This document shows positions 1 to 12,100 of a DNA stretch of 64,000 nt, in pieces (the stretch's first letter is position 1; the number at the start of each line of letters is the position of its first letter). The stretch is from Antedon mediterranea (Eukaryota > Echinodermata > Crinoidea > Comatulida > Antedonidae). The notes below the pieces were generated by a model. The model was given only the letters and a program-made list of their open reading frames with translations, was not told the origin of the DNA and searched no databases. The stretch lies in contig NC_092678.1 of assembly GCF_964355755.1 (NCBI RefSeq), positions 5,984,922 through 6,048,921 on the forward strand, written 5' to 3'. Position numbers and translations under genes: made by a program.

Positions 1-40
1 TTGCTATTGGATGCAAATGAAATGAAAAAGTGGTACATAC

Positions 41-181
41 CTCGTTTACGCATTCTAATTCTTCGTTGAGGAAGTTTTTAGCTGCCGTCGGCATCTTTTG
101 AATGCTACTATAAAAATTATTTACATATTCCCGGTATTTTGGCACTTCTCGCGTGTACAACAATCGATTTGTTGACGTGTC
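41..181 (-). CDS. Plexin exon: GAP-C, last exon in window (aa 1283-1329)
   Basis: 47 codons, phase 0 to 0. Encodes 'DTSTNRLLYTREVPKYREYV' and 'MPTAAKNFLNEELECVNE', matching plexin 'D-S-P-x-N-K-L-L-Y-A-R-D-I-P-x-Y'. The acceptor is 'ctatag' and the donor 'gtatgt'. Bases 72-181 lie inside a tandem duplication whose second copy repeats the acceptor and most of the exon. The remaining C-terminal exon or exons lie before position 1. Confidence 0.92.
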
Positions 182-3100
182 CTATAGAAAGGTAAAAAAA
201 AAAAACAGATTTAACAAAAACATTGAAGCTGTATTGTCCCTTGAAACACAAAAAAATGAAGGTCAAAATATTCTAAAAGTTTTTAGCTGCCGTCGGCATC
301 TTTTGAATGCTACTATAAAAATTATTTACATATTCCCGGTATTTTGGCACTTCTCGCGTGTACAACAATCGATTTGTTGACGTGTCCTATAGAAAGGTAA
401 AAAAAAAAAACAGATTTAACAAAAACATTGAAGCTGTATTGTCCCTTGAAACACAAAAAAATGAAGGTCAAAATATTCTAAATTTAAAGTGGCCATATCA
501 AAGTAATATTAAAGTTATTCACTTTAAGTCGAAAATTTGAGCCAAAAACAACAAGTTTACGTAATTAACAGGTAAATTAGTTTGATTACATTTCATCTGG
601 AAAATCGTCACGAGCGAAAGTAAACAAAGATTTCAAACCATGAGTACGCATTATGCATATGCTAAATTAGGATTGTTTACAACTCGTCACGGTTAAGAAG
701 GTTTTTTCACACAGATCATGAGGAAGTTTTATGATTATGCATACAGAGTAGCCAAACAAGCGCGTTTCATTATGGGATATGTTTTGATTGAAAACTTTGA
801 CTGGAAGTCAAAGTTATTTTTTTAACAAAAAAACGTCTGTATTTCAGTTAATTTTTTTTTTTCCGACAAATTTTTGGTGATAGTTAATAACTATTATGAT
901 ATTTCAAAATGACCCACCTTTTTTCGAAATCTATTATTTTTTATTTTTTTGGAATTAGTCAAAGGGACAATACATCTTTAAATGATTAATTTGTAATTCT
1001 AAAGAACCCGTAAACACATTTTTTCTCATTTGTTTGTGATTATCTGGTTAACAAAACATTCAAAGTATAAAAGTTATTTTTTCTAGACTTCACAAACCTT
1101 TTAAAATGAAAAATTGAATTTATAAAAGACTAAATCCGAGTTCGAAAGTTCAATTATTTATTTCTAAATGCATAGAACATTAAAAGCATCCATTTTTTCA
1201 TACTTGTTGAATAAGTTAGCCTTTTCTTTTTCTTTTTCCTTTGAAAATTGATATTAATATTCAAAATTACTATTAATAAAAATCTGGATGTCATATAGTA
1301 TTTTATCATAAACAACATGAAATCATATAAGATATCAAATCATAAAACAATTTTGGAATTGAAGAATTCTTTATTTAAAAATAGAATCATAGCGCTATGT
1401 TTCCAAGAAGTTCAAAGGTCATCAGTGAAAAATTATTTCCAGTTATTTTCATATACAAAAACAGATAAACAATTAGAAGTATTGCATCACTCTCGTATGG
1501 TATACTGACAAGCCTGAATGGCAGCTCGATAAAAGCAGTTACAAAAAATATTTGTAAGAGAGATGATGGACCGGTAACGTCTGCTGCGAACACCTCAAAT
1601 ACACTATGTATGGTACGAGTAGAATCTTGCTATATAGAATTTGTTTTCTTACTTTGTTGTGTTGTGTTTCCCACAAAAGGAACATCAAAATGACTTGTGT
1701 TTCTCACAAAAGGAACATCAAAATGACTTGTGTTTCCCACAAAAGGAACATCAAAATGACTTGTGTTTCCCACAAAAGGAACATCAAAATGACTTGTGTT
1801 TCCCACAAAAGGAACACCAAAATGACTTGTGTTTCCCACAAAAGGAACATCAAAATGACTTGTGTTTCCCACAAAAAGAACATCAAAATGAATTGTTTCC
1901 CACAAAAGGAACATCAAAATGACTTGTGTTTCCCACAAAAGGAACACCAAAATGACTTGTTTCCCACAAAAGGAACATCAAAATGACTTGTGTTTCCCAC
2001 AAAAGGAACATCAAAATGACTTGTGTTTCTCACAAAAGGAACACCAAAATGACTTGTGTTTCCCACAAAAGGAACATCAAAATGACTTGTGTTTCCCACA
2101 AAAGGAACATCAAAATGACTTGTGTTTCTCACAAAAGGAACATCAAAATGACTTGTTTCCCACAAAAGGAACATCAAAATGACTTGTGTTTCTCACAAAA
2201 GGAACATCAAAATGACTTGTGTTTCCCACAAAAGGAACATCAAAATGACTTGTGTTTCCCACAAAAGGAACATCAAAATGACTTGTGTTTCCCACAAAAG
2301 GAACATCAAAATGACTTGTGTTTCCCACAAAAGGAACATCAAAATGACTTGTGTTTCCCACTAAAAGGAACATCAAATGATTTGTGTTTCTCACAAAAGG
2401 AACATCAAAATGACTTGTGTTTCCCACAAAAGGAACATCAAAATGACTTGTGTTTCCCACAAAAGGAACATCAAAATGACTTGTGTTTCCCACTAAAAGG
2501 AACATCAAATGATTTGTGTTTCTCACAAAAGGAACATCAAAATGACTTGTGTTTCCCACAAAAAGAACATCAAAATGAATTGTTTCCCACAAAAGGAACA
2601 TCAAAATGACTTGTGTTTCCCACAAAAGGAACACCAAAATGACTTGTTTCCCACAAAAGGAACATCAAAATGACTTGTGTTTCTCACAAAAGGAACATCA
2701 AAATGACTTGTGTTTCTCACAAAAGGAACATCAAAATGACTTGTGTTTCTCACAAAAGGAACATCAAAATGACTTGTGTTTCTCACAAAAGGAACTGAAC
2801 ATCAAAATGACTTGTGTTTCCCACAAAAGGAACATCAAAATGACTTGTGTTTCCCTCAAAAGGAACATCAAAATGACTGATCAATAAATATATAATAATT
2901 TGTGATGGCTATAAATGTATATATATATCCTTACCTTTGTGTATTTGATAGCTTCCACTGAACATGAATCAAGCAATGTCTCAGCGATAATCTTGAGGGC
3001 AGCCTCTACAGGTAACGTTTGTAAAATATCAAAGATAAAGTTTGGATGCGTAATTACCGTCACCCAGAACCTTTGACCAAGGCTGTCAAAAATAACATTA

Positions 3101-6100
3101 AGAATCATTAAAATAAATAACTTATTACTCTTACTGCTATTTCCTCTTTACATATAACTGGTTCCTCCTTTACATGATACCAATTCTATCTTTTACATGC
3201 CACTGCTTCCTTCTTTTACATGCCACTGGTTCCCTCTTTTAAATGCCACTGGTTCCCTCTTTACACAACCCCTTGACACACCATCGGTTCCCTCATTTTA
3301 AATACAACCCATTAGCACACCACTGGTTCTATCTTTACATGCCACTTGCTCCATCCCTGGTTCCCTCTTTTAAATACCACTGGTTTCTCTTTACACACAA
3401 CCACTTAGCACAGCACTGGTTCCCTCTTTTTTAAATGCCACTGGTTCTTATTTACACACAACCACTTAGCCCACTGCTGGTTCCCGCTTTACATACCATT
3501 TGCTCCTTCCCTGGTTCCCTCTTTACATGCCACTGGTTCCTTATTTACATGCTACTAACTCTTTCACAGGTTTTCTCCTTACATGCTACATTTTAAAAAG
3601 CTTTACAACAATTACCTATTGTTCTTCCATGTCTTAGCCATGGCCTGACCAGCATCATTTTCTTCTGCTTGTGCATCAAAGAAATCAAACAGATACTTTA
3701 TGGTGACTGGAACGGAAATGTCACTGTCATCGCTAGGAGCCTTTAACATTGCTCTAAACATACCATCCACATACTTTTGTATTGTTGTCTAAAAACATAA
3801 CACAAAATAAAATCAGAAAATAACAGGGTTGAAAAACAAATGCAATACCTAATTTAGGAAGTGGAATTATACTCAAGGAGGTAGGATTATACTAAAGCAT
3901 GCGATTATACTAAAGCATGGGATTATACTCAAGCATGAGATTATACTCTACTGTCGGATTATACTCTAGTGTGGGATTATACTCTAGTGTGGGATTATAC
4001 TCAAGCATGGGATAATATTCAAGTATAGGATTATACTATTAAGCATAAGATTATACTCTAGCATGGGATTATACACTAGCATAGGATTATACTCGAGCAT
4101 TATACTCGAGCATGGTATTATACTCGAGCATAGGATTATACTCAAGCATAGGATTATACTAAAGCCTGGGATTATACTCAAGCGTAGGATTATACTCAAG
4201 GAGGTGGGATTATACTCTAGCATAGGATTATACTCTAGGGTGGGATTATACTCGAGCATGGGATTATACTCAAGCATGGGATAATACTCAAGCATGGGAT
4301 TATACTCAAGCATGGGATTATACTCAAGCATGGGATTATACTCAAGCATGGGATTATACTCAAGCATGGGATAATACTCAAGCATGGGATTATATTAAGC
4401 ATGGGATAATACTCAAGCATTGGATTATACTCAAGCGTAGGATTATACTCAAGGAGGTGGGATAGTACTCTAGCATATGATTATACTCTTGAATAGGATT
4501 ATACTATAGCAAGTATTTTTTAAATGAGACCTTAGTGGACATAAGACGAGGAAAATGGACTTCATGGATTGTCTTTAACTTCCGTCTGTAGATGGATCCA
4601 GTTTTATTTTTCCTTCGGGAATTCCTTTGTTCATCTTCTAACGGATCTACGTCTTTGACCTACAACAAACAACACATCAAAACAAAGTAAGAAGAATTTA
4701 ATTAAGTAATTCAATTTTTGTAAAGACAGGACCTGGAACTCAAAGCATTTCAACTCAAAGGAACTAGCTGTGCAAGAGAGCAACTGAACTGAACTAGTAT
4801 GTGAGCGTTTATGTCAACATATGGAACTAGTGGTCAACAAAACGCACACAAATCAATTAGGAACCAATGCGTGCAAGCCCTATATGTAATCATCAAACTG
4901 ATTGCTACTGGTTGGTTACCCAAACCTCTCGTGATTTACAGTCGTCAGTTGCATTAAGTTCTTAAAAAAAGTAGAACATGTTCAACTCAACTGAAAGTAT
5001 TGCAAAATAGATTGACATAAAGGGGTTGAGTTTCGTTGAGTTCTTTGTTGACATAAGTCCACCTTTAAGAGAAGATAACACAGTTTGCTTACCAAATGCC
5101 AGGGCTGTGCGCCCTTTTCTAAATTGGAATCTTCAGCATTAAAGCCATATTTTGCATCCATGTTAATAGTATTTTCTAAAAGTAATCAAACTTTACAAAT
5201 TAACAAATGTCGGTAATCACAACTTTTCAGAATATATAAATACCATATAGGTATATATCTTTACTATTAAAAAGTGCCATACCAAGTCTTCATGACTGGT
5301 TTGAAGTCAAATAACTTAGGGTTGGACGACTATAAATTCATTATTATTAGGTCACTATCATCTGATATATATATTATCTGACAACTTTACTCAATTTGGC
5401 AAGAGGATAAACAAAAACTGGTGTCAGTACTGAAAAGATGGAAATTAGATACACTCCTTTTCAAGAGCACTTCCATGCCTGTATTAGATTTATGCATGTC
5501 TTTTATGAGATCTTTGTCCTATACCATGACAAAATACCAACGGTAGATGTTGCCATCAATGTAATTGCATTTAAAAACTAATACTATTTTAAATTTATTT
5601 TTTAACATTTTTATACATTTAAAAAAAAAAAGGTTACAAAAATAAAGATAACAATTTCATATATCTATAGATGGTAAATCATTCCTTATACATTTCGAAT
5701 TAGTTTACTAAATTTTTTTCCATAATGCATAAGAAATAAAAGACTGTATACAATTAAAGATCAGAAAATAAGAAACAATACATTAGAGCCTCTTTAAGAT
5801 GTATTTCAAAACCAAATAATATTAAATATATGGGACTGTTTCCTTAAAGATGTATTGTCCCCCAAAAACATGAAAAATGAATTTAATAAAATCATACTTT
5901 GAATATGTTATTTTGTAGTTTTAATAAAGTTAATCACTTCCTTAGAAAAAAAATGAAAAAAAAAAAAAAATGTTTTCACTTATAAAATAACAAAATTCAA
6001 CCAAAAATCCATTGGCTGGCAGCCAATTTGACCATTTTTTGCTTTAATTTACATTTTTTCAGGTAAATACAATTTTTTTTGGATCAAATTTGTGGTCAAA

Positions 6101-9100
6101 GTGGATAACTATTATGTTACATTAAAATAGAATATTCAACACATTTTTTTTTAGGAATTATTTTTTCAGGGGGACAATACATCTTTAAGGGGACACTCTC
6201 GGGACTAAACAAAGTGTCCCCTGAATAGGGATTGGCTGTAGTGTTAAAATATATATATTTCCTGTTGTTTCTTGGAAATGTCCCCTTAATAGGGGTACCT
6301 TTTGAATTGGTGTTAAAATATATATATTTCTTTTTTCATGGGAAAGTTGTCATCAATACCTTAAAAAGAGTACCAAGAGTCAAGTAAGCCAAAGTTGTTT
6401 ATTTAATAAAATGGTATGTAACAAAATATAAGTGTTCTCAATAAACTCTAGCTAAACAACAGTCTAGTGAAAGAAAAAATAATTAGAAAAAAACATTTGC
6501 AAAAGAATTTAATAAAGACCACATTATCAATATTGATATATTTATGTTTGTACATCAGTAATTAAATTATAATTAATAACCTTAATTTAAAATTTTGTAA
6601 CAAAAAAATATAGAAATTTGTAACAAATAGAAATTCTGAAATTTAATAAAAATTTTTTAATAAAAATTGAAATCATAAAAATGATCGATTTGAAAAAAAC
6701 AGTTCTCACCGTATACTGGATTTGTATTCGTGACGATCTGGCCTACAGTGGCGCTATGCCGTCCGTTTGCGCGGTGTATTAGTGACACAGTGGCACCGTC
6801 TTTTATCTATTGAGTGAAATTATCTAGAGAATCAGATCTGAGATCCTCTTCTGCAACCACGCATGACTGTTGCTACCACAGCAAATTTCACCCAATCATG
6901 GGGTGAAAGGTCATGCACAAAAAAAATCTGGGACTTGTCTACTAGACAATATATTACTTATTTATCCGCAGAAATAATTTACTGAGAATTTTTTTCAGTT
7001 AGAATAGAAAATTGTATGACAAATTATGTACAGGGAGAAATGCAGTATTTTTCCAGTAAAAAACTTTTACCTAAAAATGTGTTATAAACCAAATATGTAT
7101 TTGAAAATATAAAAATGACTAAATAAGTTAAAAATAGCATAGTTTACAAGAATAAAAGATTATACCATATAATTTTAATATTTACATTGATTTTTCAATA
7201 TAATTCCAATATTACTTTTATAAAAATATATATTTTGTTTTGACATATTGGAAAAAATGTCCAAATCGCCCAATGATATACTGAAAACCTATGAATTCAT
7301 GTCTAAATTTAAAACAAAAACATGCTCTGAAAAGTTTTAGACCAAATTTTCAGATTTTTTTGTGTGTGATGACCTTTAACCCCAATAATGTGCAACCGAA
7401 GAAAAGACATGCATGAATGGACACAAGTGCGATTTTCAGAAAAATAAGCATCTAATGAACAAACCATGCGAAGGTTGTCATGAAATTGTTGAAAAACAGT
7501 GGTGCAAGCAGAAAAAATAAATAAAAAGATAGTCTTAAAGTAGGCCCTATTTTTATCCTCAATATTACACTGCATATCTACAATAACTAAAACCGTACTA
7601 AAAAGTCTGGACCAAAAGTCTACCATTTCTATTTCACAACAAATATAAATTTTCATGATTATTAATCCAATCATGCATTAATAAATCAAATTTCAAAAAA
7701 TATTTGAATAATTTATGTAAATTAGTTACGCATAATTAAAATTTGACCAATAGCCGAATAGAATCTGTTGAAATGCAGTAAACATTGAGGACTATTTTCG
7801 TAAGCCAAGCTTTTAGGACTCACCTAAATGATCAACTGTCGTGGGACTAATAAAAATAGATGAAGGCTTAGCGTTAGCTACTTCCTGCTTTGGAACAAGT
7901 GCGACTAACGAGCCATTCCTTATCTAAACCATAGTGAAAGAAAATGCGAGGAGAAAAAAAAAACAATGGGGAAAAGAAAAAAAAAATATGAGGAGCGATG
8001 AACAGAAAGCTGTAAAAGAAAAATGGTGATAAGCACAAGAAACGCATCAAGCAAAAATGAAAATTGTTTGCATAACAAAATTAAATTAATGTGTCTAACA
8101 AAATCAATTAACCGTTTCTCAGTACTGCATCTTAAATTTTTACTGTACCATAGGCAAATTCTGTAATACAGCATCACATAAGAAACACATGTGACACCTG
8201 TATCATTAGCTATACACCTGACATAAAACTGGTGACACATGTGATACAATATGACAGTGTATTACCGAATTTGCCTACAATACTGCACAAATAATGCCAT
8301 ATGTGGAGATACAGTACAGATATTCAGGTGGATCAATTTGAAAATAAAAAGCATAATTTTAATGAGCAAACTAAAATCGTTTAGTATTCCAAAGCTCTTT
8401 CCAAATTAAAATGCAACAAAATATTTTGGAAAATGAAATTATTGCATATCAAAGGGGATGAAATGTCTACTAAAAGCATGGAAATAGTTCCATGTGAAAT
8501 TTGACAACCTGTATCATGCAAATTTAAATGCAAACTATGACCAATTCACACACAAATACAATGCAACAAATTAGATAAAGATTAATGTCAAATTTATTCT
8601 ACTGCAGTTATTGCATTAACTTTCTTCAGTAACATATGGTTATGGATATGGTTTTAGTTTCAATGTAGAGGTTTATGAGGTTGTCACTGCAATAAACAAT
8701 ATGTATGAACAGCAAAGAGTAAACAAATGTAGTTACTGCAGTAACTGCAGTTAGAACAATTTGGAAATGGTGAGTTATAAAATCATTTCTCACAGATTTT
8801 GGCCATGTTTGTAAATACTTGCGTGTTTTAGAGTTTTTTATCTAATTGTTTTTATTATAATTATCAGGTGTAATTATTATACATAATTTGATTCTTTATA
8901 TCTTTTTTTTATTATTAATAACTTTTTCATTTTTTCAAAAGAAAACTTTTATAAGAATTATGTTTCCACAACAAACAAGTTCAACACAGCATTCAGATTT
9001 TGCCAATTTGTTTTTGTTCCACACTTAAAAATCAATATTTATTAAAAAAAATATTCCAGGTAAAAGTGAAGGTTTTAAACCATAACACAATCAAATTAAT

Positions 9101-12100
9101 CGTGACATTAAAGCCTTGTCTACACTATTAAACTTGATATGACAACAAAATGTGATGTGTCCATATATGGACATGATGATGTCATATCAGTACCATCTTT
9201 AAGCATATCACTACCATCTCTAAGCATATCACTACCATCTTTAAGCATATCACTACCATCTTTAAGCATATCACTACCATATTTGGGCACATCACACTTT
9301 TTTGTCAAACTAGTTTGATAGTGTAGACAGTCAAAGTCAAGTTAAGTTTTTGTATTTAATTTTATTTTATTCTTCTTGGACACGAATTAATAAAAATGTC
9401 ATTTCAATGTGCCACATAGTACAACCAAAATAAATGACTTAGACAAGCAAGCAAAATAAAACATACCTTAAAGTGTTCTAATGTGTTTAATTGCCGCCAG
9501 TTGTTGACTGTCTTGGAGGTGTTATCTATATCTGATAAAACAAGGTGACCGTGTTTTCCTGCCCTTAAATCTATCAAAATACAAATTTTACATTTGTAAA
9601 TTATTAAAAATAAATCTCACTATTCCGATCTCCCGATTCTCAGTAATTTACCTATATTCCACCGGTATCATATCAAATTCAATAATACAGAATCACATTT
9701 TATTTCACATCTACGGCCTATTATCATAGATTATAATATAAAGAATGGTTCTCACTAAAAGAAAAATAATCTATCAATTTTGCATCCCCTCTTAAGGCAA
9801 ATTGAATAATACTTTTTACGACGTACAACACGAAGCAGAAAGCAGAGTTTGATTCTCATTTTCAGCTCTGGGAACGCAGCTTAACCTTTGACCTTGCTTA
9901 CCTAAATCTACACTGGAAGCGGAGGGTCTATTAGAATATGGTCTGCTTTTATACATGGCATCAAGAATCTTCTCTTTTACTTGAGATATACAATCGCAAG
10001 TAAGAACGTTCACACTGATCATATCTGCATCTCCCTTGTTGTCCATTGCAACTGTTAATTTCTAAAGTAGTTATAAGTTTTTGAAAAATGATAATTGAAT
10101 ACGAGGGGTGTTACAATATAATACTTACAAAATAAATCAAAAGTATTGTATAGGAATAATATTATCAATTCTTAATTATCATTGCACTGTGCTTTTATGC
10201 AGTAACCTAAGCTTACAGGCCTAGGACTAAACCGGTTAATATAGGACGATAGGCCTGGCTGGAAGAACAGTTCTGAAAAATTGGACATGACAGAAAACCA
10301 AAATGTTCAGACAGTCTGAAGAGTGTCAGGTTTTGGGAGATTCCACTGTACTGAAAAACAATGCCTCTCGTAGGATCAAGATAAAAAAACAATGCAGTTC
10401 GTAGAACTGCGATCAAAAAACAATGCAGTTCAAAAACAATGAATCACATGGAATCGGGACCAAAACACAGTACCTCGTAGCATGTACCATGTGTAGCCTG
10501 AAGTAGCCACAAAGCTTGATGTGGGTTACGGTGCAATAATTTTTAACTGTACTGTACTTCGTAACTCATGAAACATTCCTTAATGTGTTTTTATGATGGA
10601 ATTTTAGGAGGTATTTGGCATACTTACAATTTCTTCAAAATCCACACTATCTTTAAATAAGTGATCTATGCTTAATGAATGGTAAGACTTTTGTGTTACA
10701 GCATCAACTGGTCCCTTCCATACTTTGTATTTAATGGCTTGATATAAAAGGAAAAGTGGGTAACCAGCGTGATCCTATAAAAAAATACAAAAAGTGAAAT
10801 ATTATGTACATCTTTCAACCAGTGTGTTCATATATTTTTATTTTATTTTATATACATCCAAATTTTTAAATTAAATTTTTCATACTAGATAGTTCTCGAA
10901 TACACAGTAATTTCACATGTACTTAAAGCAGGACTATAATACATGTCGCATGAGCCCCTTTCTCACAGATGTGCCCGCAATATACCGGTACAGTGCTGGC
11001 GTCGTGCCGGTATCGTTACCGGCATATACCCATTCTCATCGGACTATCGTGCCGGAAATATAACCGGTATATACCGGCTTTCTGTGAGAAAGGAGTCGGG
11101 CATATTCGGCCAATAAAAAGTCTCTGACAAAATAATTATTGAGGGCATCCTTTATTATTATTATTTTTGTCTAGCGATGATATGGCGGCGAATGTTAAGT
11201 TACAGATTATTATCTTCCTTTATAGCATATTTATGCAATACATGCTATGTACAGTATATTGTGCATATATTATACAGGTATAGCAATTAATTTGCCGTCA
11301 TCGGCAATCTGTAAAACACCTTAGAAGGCTGTAGGCCTACAATTTACAAGGCGACGAAAGGTCAGGCACCAACAAACAAAGAGCTAAAATGGCCTAGCCT
11401 AGCGGCCTATATAGATTATGCTACAAATTTCTTCTTGTCCCCTTATTTTAAGCAGCTCTCTTATCTCATTATCCCTCCAGTTCGACATTATTATTGTTAA
11501 TTGAATTGAATAGGCGCCAAAGTGATACACTTGACTGCGCAAGGTGTCAAAGCCTCGACGGGGAACCCCGGAATATAACGGCAATACGTTCTCACAGAAT
11601 GCCCGTCTGGCATTGCGGGGAATATCCTTAGAATATTACTAGGTCTAAAGCAGGTCATGTCGATGCCGGCATGGTGCCGGCATGATGCCAAGACGACCCG
11701 TTCTCACAGAAAACCATACCGGCATGGTAATGGTATATTCCCGCAATATTCCTGGCACACAACTCTGTGAGAAAGGGGCTATACAGGAACGAATACATAA
11801 ACATAGACAAACAAGTTATAGTATGTTTTCAACAACATGATACTAATATGCTTACCTTTAGATGATCATACATACACAAAGCAACCCAGTTACTAACTAA
11901 CTTCTCTCTCACTGATTCAGTCCTACAAAGTATACATCAAAATATCAATGTGAATACTTTTACAAAAAGTTTATATGAAATGTTGAATTCTTTTATAACA
12001 TCTATTGACATTTTTATAAGTGAATAAAGGGAGAGATGGGGAGACAACTCATATCAAATCAAACTGGTTATAAAATTGGGCAGAAAGTACTAAAAATCAG

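Noticed and set aside
1606-2887. Long open frames on both strands (up to 208 codons, e.g. repeats of 'SHFDVPFVGNT')
   Set aside because: Products of a 33-bp tandem repeat with period divisible by three; no start context, splice logic or protein family.
3984-4420. Open frames with 'MLEYNP' hexapeptide repeats
   Set aside because: 18-bp minisatellite inside a plexin intron; frame openness follows from the period.
7920-8249. 109-codon minus-strand frame upstream of alternative exon A
   Set aside because: Runs across the acceptor and into a MITE; the real exon uses only 7824-7923 in another frame.
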